A stretch of DNA of 64,000 nucleotides, taken from assembly GCA_900550365.1 (NCBI GenBank), contig URRR01000001.1:99978-163977 (forward strand), given 5' to 3'. The position numbers and the translations under genes are program-made. The notes beneath the pieces were generated by a model. The model had not been told where the DNA came from. It was given only the letters and a program-made list of their open reading frames with translations, and did no database searches. Position 1 is the first letter of the stretch. Each line of letters begins with the position of its first letter. This stretch comes from an uncultured Prevotella sp. Lineage in GTDB: Bacteria > Bacteroidota > Bacteroidia > Bacteroidales > Bacteroidaceae. Shown in pieces: positions 1-9,350 of this stretch.

Positions 1-737
1 CTCACCTTAGTTATGTTGGGAGCTGCCGCCTCCATTATCTTCGTACCCGCGCCGACGCTGCCCGTGAGGCTAACTATCGCCACTTTGGGGTTGCTTGCGA
101 GTGCATTGCCCACCACGGAGCCGCGCCCCGTAACCACATTGAACACTCCGGCAGGCAGGCCCGACTGGTCAACTATCTTGCAGAACTCACAACAATTCTC
201 CGGCGTTATCTGCGAAGGCTTGATTACAATGGTGCATCCCGCTATGAGGGCGGCACCCGCCTTGCGTGCAATAAGGAAGAAGGGGAAGTTCCACGGCAGT
301 ATGCCGGCAGCCACGCCGAGGGGCTTTTTGAAGAGCATCATCGTCTCGTTGCGGGCGTCACTCTGGATAATCTCGCCCTCAATGCGGCGCGCAAACTCGG
401 CCATATAATCAAAATAGGTGGCCGTAACGTTTACTTCTGTTGCGGCGAGGGCCTGCGTCTTGCCTTGCTCACGCACTAAAATCTCTTTGAACTTGTCGAA
501 GTTGGCACGTATGCCGTCGGCCATTCTGTGCAGATAAACGGCCCGCTCGCACGCCGGGATGCGTGCCCACGACTTCTGTGCGGCGTAGGCTGCGTCAACG
601 GCCTCACGCACATCGTCAACCGTTCCGTCAGGCTGGCGGCTGATAATTTCCTCTGTTGAAGGGTTCACAACGTCAATCCACTTGCCCGAACGGGCCTCGG
701 TAAACTTACCGTTGACGTACATCTGTAGATTTTTCAT
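1..737 (-). CDS. aldA: Aldehyde dehydrogenase, N-terminal part (cut by window edge)
   Basis: This is an NAD(P)-dependent aldehyde dehydrogenase that oxidises an aldehyde to its carboxylic acid in the cytosol. Reading from the ATG at 737-735 gives 245 codons of uninterrupted protein that runs off the left end of the window. The start MKNLQMYVNGKF, the PWNFPFF segment near residue 145, the IKPSQ cofactor-binding stretch and the SLTGSVGAG turn near residue 235 are typical of the ALDH superfamily, and of the lactaldehyde/glycolaldehyde (AldA-like) branch in particular. The catalytic Glu and Cys lie beyond the window, so activity cannot be judged. It is on the same strand as glsB but more than 200 bp downstream, and is probably its own transcription unit. 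The family is certain; the substrate (lactaldehyde, glycolaldehyde or succinate semialdehyde) is inferred. Confidence 0.88.
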   Translation of the reverse strand, partial: MKNLQMYVNGKFTEARSGKWIDVVNPSTEEIISRQPDGTVDDVREAVDAAYAAQKSWARIPACERAVYLHRMADGIRANFDKFKEILVREQGKTQALAATEVNVTATYFDYMAEFARRIEGEIIQSDARNETMMLFKKPLGVAAGILPWNFPFFLIARKAGAALIAGCTIVIKPSQITPENCCEFCKIVDQSGLPAGVFNVVTGRGSVVGNALASNPKVAIVSLTGSVGAGTKIMEAAAPNITKV

Positions 738-951
738 AGGCTCACAATGTTTTAAAAAAGGTTGATAGATTATATTAAAGTAAGGTGTTCATCTTTCTTC
801 TTTCATGGTAATACATCGCGGCGGGCATGCTTTTACAAGGGCTTGCGGACGGTTCCGCAGGCTGTTTAGGCATGTCCCTGACCGCAGGGCGACCCCTCAC
901 GGGCGGCCTTACGCCTATGGCGGCGTCATAATAAGCAGACTTCAGCGGGCT

Positions 952-1953
952 TTAAGCGTTGTCTGTATGCTCCTTATAGATAACGGTATTCGCGCCGGAG
1001 GTTATGTGCAGAGCCTCGGGATGTTCCTTTATGAACGAGTCAATGTGGCGTATGCGCTTCTCCTCGAGTATCTCGTCAACGGCGATAAGTATGCCGGTCT
1101 CCTCCACATCACCGAAACCATAGTTGATGGCGGTGCCGAACATCTTCATAGTAGGGCTGAGTCCCATGTACGCATTGACCAGAGGCGGGATGTTGTAGCC
1201 CAGCTTGCGCACCTCGCGGTTAAGTATTCTGTAATCCTCCTTGAACGTATCCTCGCAGAAAAGGGCCTTCAGTTCAGCCTCGTCGGTCTCTATCTTGAGC
1301 GGTTTCATCGGGATTACGAGGTTCTCGTCGTCGTTGAAATGCTTTTTAAGGAAGTACAAAATCATGTCCCTGCCCTTACGGACGTAAGAGGGATACATCG
1401 TCATCTTGCCGAAGAGATACTTGATGTCGGGGCGTATTACGGTGAGCGCTCCGAGGCCGTCCCACAGGTTGTCGAGGGCGAAAAGGCTCTTTGCGCCCAT
1501 CTTGGAGCTCTGATATGCCGGAGCGACAAACGAGCGGCCGAGCTCTACTGTCCAAGGAAGATACTCCTTCATGAACTTCTCAGAGAAGTGGAACATGTGG
1601 CTCGTGGCAAGCACGGGCTGGCCCTCGGCGTCAATGTCGGCGTCGCTTCCCAGAAGGTAACGGTATCCGCCGATGATTTCTTCCTCCTCAGGGTTCCACA
1701 CGATGAGCTGCTTGTAGCAGTTGTCGCACGTGTCAAACTCGTCAATGTCCATGCTTTTGCCGCTGCCGCCGCCGGCCTCGCGGAAGGCAATCTCGCGCAG
1801 ACGGCCTATTTCCTTCATTACGTTGGGCGCGTTGTGGGCCGTTACTATGTAGATTTCGTTATGGCTCTTGTTGGTCATTCTCAACTGCCGTTCAGGCGTA
1901 AGCTCGCTCTTAAGCAGTTGCTTGTCAATCGGAAGGATGATTTCTTGTGCCAT
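952..1953 (-). CDS. glsB: GNAT-type glycine N-acyltransferase GlsB (glycine lipid synthesis)
   Basis: The 333-residue protein resembles the hemolysin-like, OlsB-type N-acyltransferases. In Bacteroides GlsB moves a 3-hydroxy fatty acid from acyl-ACP onto the amino group of glycine, the first step in making glycine and flavolipin-type lipids. The acyltransferase body spans about residues 35-260, with the conserved segments IGRLREIAFREAGGG, the GGYRYLLG core strand and the WTVELGRSFV stretch that follows. The start MAQEIILP is the only sensible one. The gene lies 58 bp downstream of glsA on the same strand and is probably co-transcribed with it. The glsA-glsB pairing strongly supports the lipid role. 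An ornithine-lipid OlsB activity cannot be ruled out by sequence alone. Confidence 0.85.
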   Translation of the reverse strand: MAQEIILPIDKQLLKSELTPERQLRMTNKSHNEIYIVTAHNAPNVMKEIGRLREIAFREAGGGSGKSMDIDEFDTCDNCYKQLIVWNPEEEEIIGGYRYLLGSDADIDAEGQPVLATSHMFHFSEKFMKEYLPWTVELGRSFVAPAYQSSKMGAKSLFALDNLWDGLGALTVIRPDIKYLFGKMTMYPSYVRKGRDMILYFLKKHFNDDENLVIPMKPLKIETDEAELKALFCEDTFKEDYRILNREVRKLGYNIPPLVNAYMGLSPTMKMFGTAINYGFGDVEETGILIAVDEILEEKRIRHIDSFIKEHPEALHITSGANTVIYKEHTDNA

Positions 1954-2011
1954 TTTCTTTTTCAGTTAATGGTTGTTGTTGATATAAGGGGTCAGATTTT
2001 GTCTGATGAAA

Positions 2012-2839
2012 CTACAGCTTATACACCACGTCCTGCACATACTGTGCCCACTGGGCGGGCGTCTTCGAGCGGTCAAAGGTCTGCCACGGGATAGGCTTGC
2101 CTATGGCCACGCGGAATGTCTTGTGGCGGTTCTTGTACATCTCGTCGGCCAGGAAGAGCATTGCAATGTTGAACTTGATGCCCAGGCGCTTGCATATGTT
2201 GGCCAGATTGTAGAAGAAGTCTGAGTTATGTCCGCCGAAATGAATCGGCACCACGTCACGGTGAGTCTCGACGCTCTTGGTTATAAAGGTCTTGCGCCAC
2301 GGCAGGTCGTGTATCTGTCCGTTAATCCTGCGCGAGCAGATGCCCGCCGGAAACATTATTATATTATTGTCGCCGTGGAATCCGGCCTCAACCATTGCGG
2401 GGAAGCTGCGGCTCTGCTGGCCCGTCTTGTTTATCGGGATGCAGAGCGGAGCCAGGCCGGGCAGATTCATGAGCAGGTCGTTCACGAGATAGCGCAGGCG
2501 GCCGTCATAATGCTTACCGATAATAGCGCCGAGGGCTACGCCGTCCTGTCCGCCGAGCGGATGATTGCTGACGAAGGTGTACAGGCGGCCGTTGTCTTTC
2601 GGCGGAAGGTTCTCCTTTCCAACGATGTCGAGCGTAACGTCGAGGTAGCGCAGGCATGACTCAAGCCAGGGCACGCCCACGAGGTCGCGGTTCTGCCACA
2701 GAAAGTCGTTCACCTCGTCCTGATGCAGTATGTGCTCAAGCCATTTCACGAGCAGCCCCGGCACATATCTGGCCCTGGCCCCCATCTTGCTTTTCAGGAT
2801 TTCGCGCACGTCGATAGTTCTCTCAGTGATTTTTTCCAT
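2012..2839 (-). CDS. glsA: PlsC-like O-acyltransferase GlsA (glycine lipid synthesis)
   Basis: This 275-residue acyltransferase of the lysophospholipid acyltransferase superfamily is expected to add the second acyl chain, as an ester, to the 3-hydroxy group of the N-acyl glycine made by GlsB. The catalytic block is SNHPLGGQDG (residues 91-100), with His93 and Asp99 as the likely pair. The second substrate block is IIMFPAGICSRR near residues 160-171. The His-to-Asp spacing is five residues rather than the textbook four. Because the surrounding block matches the Bacteroidetes subfamily well, I read this as a family trait and not damage. It is the first gene of the glsA-glsB unit, with a candidate promoter about 90 bp upstream. 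Product glycine lipids act at the membrane and matter for stress tolerance in Bacteroides. Confidence 0.83.
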   Translation of the reverse strand: MEKITERTIDVREILKSKMGARARYVPGLLVKWLEHILHQDEVNDFLWQNRDLVGVPWLESCLRYLDVTLDIVGKENLPPKDNGRLYTFVSNHPLGGQDGVALGAIIGKHYDGRLRYLVNDLLMNLPGLAPLCIPINKTGQQSRSFPAMVEAGFHGDNNIIMFPAGICSRRINGQIHDLPWRKTFITKSVETHRDVVPIHFGGHNSDFFYNLANICKRLGIKFNIAMLFLADEMYKNRHKTFRVAIGKPIPWQTFDRSKTPAQWAQYVQDVVYKL

Positions 2840-2927
2840 CTCAATATACTAACATCTGACTTGTAAACAAGCCGAAACGGCATAGCCCGTAGTTCCTGAG
2901 TTTTGCCGATATGTAGCTTATTATTTG

Positions 2928-2935
2928 CAAAAATA
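2928..2935 (-). promoter_or_regulatory. Candidate -7 element for glsA-glsB
   Basis: On the minus strand the octamer reads TATTTTTG, an exact match to the Bacteroidetes TAnnTTTG element, about 90 bp before the glsA start. No TTTG element sits at the ideal 19-nt spacing, so this call rests on the -7 match and location only. Confidence 0.4.
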
Positions 2936-3847
2936 ATGCAAGTTTTCCAAAATCATACAACTTTTAAAGAAAAACATCAGAAAATACATTATTTTGTAAT
3001 ATAAACGCAGGTATTCAAGGTTAAGCGGCCACTTTGCCGCAGTAAGGCCGCGGCGGACCGCCTGACGGCGGATTCAAGACGCGCGCCACGGTTTCCGCAC
3101 GCAGACCTACCGAAGCCTGCCGCGGTTGACATTTTAACACCAGGACCGGACCTGAGACAGCAAAACGTAAGACGGAGAAATTACGTCAAAAGGACAAAAA
3201 CAGAACGGCCGCACCCCCGACAGGCACCGTTAATAGTGCAAAAGACGGCCTTCGGCTATACCGGAGACGGCCTTCGGCATGGCAAAAGACCGTCTTTCGG
3301 GCGGCAAGACACGGCCTTTAGCAACCGCGGAAGCCGCGGAAAAGAGGACAATTCATGGCGTTTTGCCGCATTTTACAAGGCAAAAACGCCCTGAAAAGCC
3401 TTCCAGTCATTGCACACTTACGCCCGTTACGCCATAAAGTCCTTACTGTAAGGCAGATACATCTGCACACCGATTTTCGCGATATTCAAGTCAGATATGC
3501 GTTTTGTGACGGGCGGCGGCCTTCTCACGCTTCAAGGAAAATCACAGTGTAAGCCATTACGCGATAACAGCTTCATTATGTCAGCCGTTAAAGAAGCACG
3601 TCTTACCGGCTGTCCGCGCACGTAACGCTGCCGGCCGGCAAGCAGCCAAGGCAGACCGGCGGGCGGCCAAGGCCGGCGCGGCGGAATATGTGCGGAAGTA
3701 ACGGCAGGCATGGCTCACGCCCTCTGAAACAACGGCATATATGGCGCAAAGCGGCCCGGGCGCAGGCAAGCGGACTTTAATAAATGTCCGCATACATACA
3801 AAAAACAATACTTTTTGACATTGCATAATATTTTTTTCATGTTTTAT

Positions 3848-3878
3848 TATGATTAGACTGAAAATCTACTTATATTTG
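3848..3878 (+). promoter_or_regulatory. Candidate promoter for the 4157 SusC/SusD pair
   Basis: TATATTTG at 3871-3878 is an exact TAnnTTTG match. TATG at 3848-3851 (consensus TTTG) lies exactly 19 nt upstream. Transcription from here would give an untranslated leader of about 270 nt before the SusC start at 4157. Confidence 0.5.
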
Positions 3879-4156
3879 CATCAGTCAAGAATCAAACGTA
3901 GAAGCGAACATTTACCTTAAAGTCTGGACACCTATTATATAATACCAGCGGACATGAAAGTCGGGCAGACTTGCACACCGCAATAAAGAAATACGAAATC
4001 TAATGACAGACCTGAAAATCTATCAAGCTGCTAACCATTAAAAATCAGACAAGAAACCATACCCCTGACAGCAGATAAAGACCATGCGCAGGCATGTATC
4101 TTAATCTGCCGTAAGTCATCATGCTGTACCTGATATATCAACCAAGATAATTTATT

Positions 4157-7100
4157 ATGAAACAGAACAAGCAACTTAATTCAGGCTTCAGCCTGACAAA
4201 AGCCTCTGTCGCAGTAGGTCTGGCGGCAATGATGCTCGCCCCGGCTCCGGCATCAGCCGCTGACGGCACGGCCGCAAAGGCTCCCGTGCAGGCCGTACTG
4301 CAGGGACAGACAGTGAACGGCAACATCGTTGACGAGAAAGGCGAGCCCATGATCGGCGTCACCGTGAAGGTGAAGGGCGGCCAGGCTGCCACCGTGACCG
4401 ACCTTGACGGCAACTTCAGGCTCGCCGCCAGGCAGGGTGACGAACTGGAGATAACCTACATCGGCTACAAGACGTCTACCGTCCGCGTGGGCGCAGGCCC
4501 TGTAAAGGTAGTCATGGAACCTGAGACAACCAACCTTGACGACGTTGTCGTGATAGGTTACGGTACTGTAAAGAAACGCGACCTCACGGGAGCCGTCACC
4601 TCAATGAAGAACGAAGACGTGGTGATAGCCCCGACATCAAACGTAATGGAGGCCCTGCAAGGTAAAATCGCAGGTATGGACATCACCAAGACTTCAGGTG
4701 AGATTGGCGAAGACGTAAACATTCTTCTGCGCGGCTCACGCTCAATCTACGGTGACAACACGCCGCTGTTCATCATCGACGGACTGCCCGGCAACTACTC
4801 AGACGTGAACCCCAATGACATCGAGAGCATCGACGTACTCAAAGACGCGTCGTCAACGGCTATATACGGTTCTGCCGGCGCGAACGGCGTTGTAATCATA
4901 ACGACCAAGCGCGGACAGACAGGAAAGGTAGACATCAACTTCGACGCATATTACGGATGGAGCGGCTCACCCGAATACAAACACGGCATGACCGGACAGG
5001 AGTGGACCGACTACTATTCTGAAGCCTATGCCTACAAGAACGGTGCTTATCCAAACAACATATCAGCACTGCTCAACGGCAACCAGGCTTACATAGACGC
5101 ATATAACAACGGACAGTGGATTGACTGGATTGACGAGGCCATGGGCGGCACTGCCACCACTCAGAAATACTCGCTCTCAGTAACCGCCGGCACCGACAAG
5201 ACGCGTGTGTACGCCTCACTCATGTACAACCGCGACACCGGCATGCTTGACAACGACAGCCGTGACAAGTACTCAATGCGTCTCAACATTGACCAGAAAC
5301 TGTTCAAATGGGCAACACTCGGCGTTACGGCCAACATCAGCTACAGCAAACGCAACCGCAGCGAGAACCATACTTTCACAAAGGCTCTGACGGCGTTCCC
5401 CCTGGGACAGGCTCGTGACGACAACGGCGAATACAACTATGAATACATCGACAACAACTATACGCCGATGGGCGACTTCATAGAAGGCCAGTACGTAAAC
5501 GAGACGAAGAGAACTTATGTCAACGCGACAGGTTACCTCGAGATTAATCCTCTCAAGGGTCTGAAGCTGCGCTCACAGCTCAATACCACTCTGGCGCACA
5601 GCAGGCAGGGTGAATTCTGGGGCGACAAGTGTAACGCTCTGCGCCCGACTTATGCCGGAACACCCCACGCTGAGATAACAACCGAGGACGACTACCAGTA
5701 CACATGGGAGAACATCCTCTCATATAACATCACCGTAGCAAAGGATCATGACTTCGGACTGACAGGTGTAACGTCATGGCAGGTTGTGACTGACGAGAGC
5801 TATATCGCCGGCGGTAGCGGCCAGGACCTCAACGCATGGTCGTTCTGGCGACTGGCATCGGCCACGAGCCAGCATATCGAATCAGCATACAAGAAGAAGC
5901 AGAAGATGTCGTACGCCGTGAGATTCAACTACTCTTACAAGGGCCGTTACCTCCTGACGTTCTCTAACCGCTGGGACGGCGTGTCGTTCTTCTCACCCGG
6001 AAAGAAGTGGGACGCATTCCCCGCAGGCGCCATCGCATGGCGTATTTCAGACGAACCGTTCATGAAAGGCACGCAGAACTGGCTCGACAACCTGAAGCTG
6101 AGAATAGGTACCGGTATCACGGGTAACTCTGGAGGCGTCGACGCTTACTCCACACAGACCAACGCGATGAAGTGGTCAAATGCCGGAATCACGCTCAACG
6201 GCCAGATCGTACCTTTCGCCCAGTATGACGGAACGTTCGGAAGTACCGACCTGGGATGGGAAAAATCATATAACTGGAACTTCGGTCTTGACTTCTCTGT
6301 ACTGGGAGGACGCATCGACGGCTCACTCGATTACTTCACTACTGTTACCCGCGGCCTGCTCTTCAAGCGCACACTGCCCGTCACCAGCGGCAACACCGGC
6401 TGGGGAAGAGCGCTCAACGTATGGCAGAACATCGCAAAGACAAGCAACAAGGGCTTCGAGTTCACCATCAACAGCCGTAACATCATGACCAAAGACTTCA
6501 CCTGGACCACTACTCTTACAGGCACATGGAGCAAGGAAAAGATAGAAAGCCTGCCTGACGGTGACCTGCTTGCCGAGAACCTTTTCATCGGACAGCCGAT
6601 AAAGTCGATATATGACTACAAGTACGCGGGCATCTGGGGAACTGATACTCCGCAGGAAATTCTTGACGCTTACGGTGTGAAACCGGGCTGGGTGAAGGTT
6701 GAGACCAACGACAACAACGGCGACGGCGGCGTACATCCGTATGGAGAGGATGACCGCAGGATACTCGGACACGAGAACCCGAACTGGATACTCGGCCTCA
6801 ACAACACGTTCACATACAAGGGCTTTGACCTCACTATCTACATGATGGGCCGTTTCGGACAGACTATTTACAGCGACCTTATCGGACAGTACACGGCAAA
6901 GTCTGACATTACAAAGAACCAGATATCAGGCATCGACTACTGGACTGAGGACAACCAGGGTGCATATTATCCGCGTCCGGGTATCGGCGACGAGCAGACT
7001 AACGGTATCTCGGCACTCAGAATATATGACGGCTCGTTCATAAAGATAAAGAACATAACCCTGGGCTATACTCTGCCGAAGAACATAACAAAGCATGCTC

Positions 7101-7252
7101 TTATGGAGAAATGCCGTTTCTACTTCACTGCTTATAACCCCTGGATATTCTGCATGGAGAGCAAACTTGACGGAACTGACCCTGAAATGGGCGGCTCTGA
7201 CACGTTCCCGACTTACAAGCAGTTTGTATTCGGTGTCAACATTACGTTCTAA
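4157..7252 (+). CDS. SusC-like TonB-dependent outer membrane transporter
   Basis: This 1031-residue SusC/RagA-family porin should form a 22-stranded outer membrane barrel that imports oligosaccharides or peptides with energy from TonB-ExbBD. A signal peptide ends near residue 35 (APASAAD). It is followed by a carboxypeptidase-D-regulatory-like domain (about 50-125, NGNIVDEKGEPMIGVTVKVKG), then the plug domain (about 130-250) with LRGSRSIYGDNTPLFIIDG and the SSTAIYGSAGANGVVIITTK signature, and then the barrel. The C terminus ends in Phe (FGVNITF), as expected for barrel insertion. Its signal peptide and leader differ from those of the other four SusC genes in the window. It overlaps nothing and is followed after 47 bp by its SusD partner. 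No degradative enzyme accompanies it, so the substrate is unknown. Confidence 0.93.
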   Translation: MKQNKQLNSGFSLTKASVAVGLAAMMLAPAPASAADGTAAKAPVQAVLQGQTVNGNIVDEKGEPMIGVTVKVKGGQAATVTDLDGNFRLAARQGDELEITYIGYKTSTVRVGAGPVKVVMEPETTNLDDVVVIGYGTVKKRDLTGAVTSMKNEDVVIAPTSNVMEALQGKIAGMDITKTSGEIGEDVNILLRGSRSIYGDNTPLFIIDGLPGNYSDVNPNDIESIDVLKDASSTAIYGSAGANGVVIITTKRGQTGKVDINFDAYYGWSGSPEYKHGMTGQEWTDYYSEAYAYKNGAYPNNISALLNGNQAYIDAYNNGQWIDWIDEAMGGTATTQKYSLSVTAGTDKTRVYASLMYNRDTGMLDNDSRDKYSMRLNIDQKLFKWATLGVTANISYSKRNRSENHTFTKALTAFPLGQARDDNGEYNYEYIDNNYTPMGDFIEGQYVNETKRTYVNATGYLEINPLKGLKLRSQLNTTLAHSRQGEFWGDKCNALRPTYAGTPHAEITTEDDYQYTWENILSYNITVAKDHDFGLTGVTSWQVVTDESYIAGGSGQDLNAWSFWRLASATSQHIESAYKKKQKMSYAVRFNYSYKGRYLLTFSNRWDGVSFFSPGKKWDAFPAGAIAWRISDEPFMKGTQNWLDNLKLRIGTGITGNSGGVDAYSTQTNAMKWSNAGITLNGQIVPFAQYDGTFGSTDLGWEKSYNWNFGLDFSVLGGRIDGSLDYFTTVTRGLLFKRTLPVTSGNTGWGRALNVWQNIAKTSNKGFEFTINSRNIMTKDFTWTTTLTGTWSKEKIESLPDGDLLAENLFIGQPIKSIYDYKYAGIWGTDTPQEILDAYGVKPGWVKVETNDNNGDGGVHPYGEDDRRILGHENPNWILGLNNTFTYKGFDLTIYMMGRFGQTIYSDLIGQYTAKSDITKNQISGIDYWTEDNQGAYYPRPGIGDEQTNGISALRIYDGSFIKIKNITLGYTLPKNITKHALMEKCRFYFTAYNPWIFCMESKLDGTDPEMGGSDTFPTYKQFVFGVNITF

Positions 7253-7299
7253 CAATATTCTTACAAAACAGCCTTCATGGCACAATAAACATATAAATC

Positions 7300-9102
7300 A
7301 TGAAAATAAAGATTAAGAACATCATATTTTCAGCGGCTTTAGCGTCAGTGGCATTCGGCGTTACGTCGTGCTCGCTGGAAGAGGAGAATCCCGGAGGATT
7401 CACCATGGAAGACCTTGCCGAGAGTTCGGTAGACTCATACAGAACACTCGTGAACAACTGTTACTTCGGTATGGAGCGTGCGTTCTTCTGTTCTAAAAAC
7501 TACATGGAGCTGACCGAAGGCGACACTGACCTGTGGACTTACCGTGCCAACATCAGCTCGTCATATACCGAGTGGTTCTGGTATTTTGCCGGAGGCGCGC
7601 CCAAGCTGACTTACACCAATGACACTTGGGACAACATCTATGACGGCATCGGCAGCTGCAACCTGGCCATCTCTCTGGCTGACAAGGCTCCGTTTACCAG
7701 CGAGGAGGAGCGCAACGCCGCTGTCGCAGAGGCCCGCTTCATGCGTGCCGTGTATTATTTCAATGCTGTTGAGCAGTTCGGAGCAGTTACCATGATAACC
7801 GAACCTACCGGCACATCTGACTATGCACCGACACGCACAGAGCCGATGACAATATATCGTGAGATTATCATCCCCGACCTTGAGTTCGCGGCACAGTGGC
7901 TTGAACGCGGTGACGACGCCACGACAACCATTCCTACAAAGAAAGCGGCGCTCGGAATGCTTGCAAAAGCATGTCTGCAAACCTATGAATACGGCACAAC
8001 CGAGTATCTGCAACAGGCGCTCGAGACGGCTCAGACTCTTATTGCAGACTGTGAGGGTGGCGGCTCTCAATATGGAGCTTACATGTATCCTACATTCGAG
8101 GAGGTTTTCGCTGACGCCAACAACTGGGAGAACAAGGAAGCTCTGTGGAAGCACCGCTTCTACGTAGGAGATGACGGTCACGGATGCTCTAACGGCAACT
8201 ACAAGACCAACCAGAACAATGAGAAGTTCCTGTGCTGCCTCAGCCGTTTCGGCGCACGCGTAGATAATCAGGCCTCAAGAATAACATGGGAAGGCAGCAT
8301 TGAAGGCATCTTCATGCCGACACAGCATCTGCTCAGCCTCTTCGTGCAGGACGACGGCACGCTTGACCCGCGTTTCCACAAGTCATTCTCTACCCAATGG
8401 AACGCCAACCAGGCATTCACATGGGACAATGACAGCAAGGACAACTATGACAAAGACGCCAGCGTGGTAGGCAAGCAGCTTGCAGTAGGCGACCTTGCAA
8501 TAAAAATCGTAATGCCTCAGGACCCTGACTATGCACAGCTCGTTGCCCAAAAGGCATCGCTTCCTTACCTTCTCATTGACTATAATGACGTGTATGACGA
8601 CAACAACCGCAACGTGCGCATGACACTGAACGGCAAGGAAAACCTCTTCAGATACTTCTATCCGTCACTGAACAAGCACAACAGCGGAAAATTCTATGTG
8701 GTAAGCGAGTCTAACAGACGTAACGCCAACCTCAACGCGACGTTCATGATGCGTATGTCTGAGATGTATCTTATCGCTGCAGAGGCCGACATCTATCTTA
8801 ACGGAGGTGCCAACGCAGCAGGCTATATCAATAAGGTAAGAACACGCGCGGGCGCAAAACTGATATCAGGAACACCTACCGTACGCGATATTCTCGACGA
8901 ACGTGCGCGTGAACTGTGCGGAGAATACTGCCGCTTCTACGACCTGAAGCGTACAGGCATGCTCAAGGATGCAAGTTATCTGAACGAGACACATCCTGAC
9001 CTCGGCCAATACTTCAAGCCAGAATATGCACTGCGTCCGATTCCGTCACAGTTTACCGACGTGATAAGCAACGGTGCGGAATATCAGAATCCGGGATATT
9101 AA
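7300..9102 (+). CDS. SusD-like surface lipoprotein (substrate-binding lid of SusC)
   Basis: This 600-residue SusD/RagB-family lipoprotein acts as the hinged lid that captures substrate for the SusC barrel at the cell surface. The lipobox VTSC places the lipidated Cys at residue 24, followed by SLEEEN, an acidic surface-export signal. TPR-like helices follow (AEARFMRAVYYFNAVEQFGAVTM), and the C-terminal SusD block holds MRMSEMYLIAAEA and ERARELCGEYCRFYDLKRTG. It sits 47 bp after its SusC and forms a two-gene operon closed by the bidirectional terminator at 9214-9256. Several Asn- and Cys-containing loops (LCCLSRFGARVDN) are unusual, but no ligand can be named. Confidence 0.92.
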   Translation: MKIKIKNIIFSAALASVAFGVTSCSLEEENPGGFTMEDLAESSVDSYRTLVNNCYFGMERAFFCSKNYMELTEGDTDLWTYRANISSSYTEWFWYFAGGAPKLTYTNDTWDNIYDGIGSCNLAISLADKAPFTSEEERNAAVAEARFMRAVYYFNAVEQFGAVTMITEPTGTSDYAPTRTEPMTIYREIIIPDLEFAAQWLERGDDATTTIPTKKAALGMLAKACLQTYEYGTTEYLQQALETAQTLIADCEGGGSQYGAYMYPTFEEVFADANNWENKEALWKHRFYVGDDGHGCSNGNYKTNQNNEKFLCCLSRFGARVDNQASRITWEGSIEGIFMPTQHLLSLFVQDDGTLDPRFHKSFSTQWNANQAFTWDNDSKDNYDKDASVVGKQLAVGDLAIKIVMPQDPDYAQLVAQKASLPYLLIDYNDVYDDNNRNVRMTLNGKENLFRYFYPSLNKHNSGKFYVVSESNRRNANLNATFMMRMSEMYLIAAEADIYLNGGANAAGYINKVRTRAGAKLISGTPTVRDILDERARELCGEYCRFYDLKRTGMLKDASYLNETHPDLGQYFKPEYALRPIPSQFTDVISNGAEYQNPGY

Positions 9103-9213
9103 TCTAAATATTCTGACACTGACATTGGCACAGAACATAAGCAACACTACCCTGTTACGACGGTAACGGCACAGCAAAAAAATGTTTCCGCGCATATTGT
9201 CAGACAACAAATC

Positions 9214-9256
9214 ATAAAAAAAATGCCGCTTTCTGCAGTGCAGAAGGCGGCATTTC
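9214..9256. terminator. Bidirectional intrinsic terminator between SusD and ftsW
   Basis: A 15-bp stem (9221-9235 with 9241-9255, one G-T wobble) closes a 5-nt loop. On the minus strand it is followed by a run of about eight T residues, ideal for ending the ftsW transcript. On the plus strand a T-rich stretch ends the SusC/SusD transcript. Confidence 0.85.
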
Positions 9257-9350
9257 ATATTATATCTTATTTATATTCTGTAATTTACCGGACACAGAGA
9301 GAGCCTCAGGCTGCAGCTCGGGCAACGTCAGTGAACGCCCGGAATGAATG

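Larger units (their letters stand above)
2840..4156. other. Gene-free 1.3 kb region between divergent glsA and SusC genes
   Basis: I see no convincing gene here. The segment has two parts. About 3020-3780 is GC-rich, full of short palindromic CGGC/GCCG words, and carries degenerate copies of the GCAAAAGACGGCC repeat at 3238-3320. About 3780-4156 is AT-rich and holds a promoter candidate (3848-3878) followed by a leader of roughly 270 bp before the SusC start. Open frames of 65-91 codons exist but have compositions that follow the repeats and lack recognisable features. Confidence 0.6.

Noticed and set aside
805..2094. Long open frame (429 codons) on the plus strand opposite glsB
   Set aside because: It is antisense to a clear acyltransferase gene, has no family features, and its composition is that of a complemented coding strand.
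3355..3826. Two open frames of 65 and 81 codons in the glsA-SusC gap
   Set aside because: No recognisable features, composition follows the GC-rich repeats, and no promoter is next to them.
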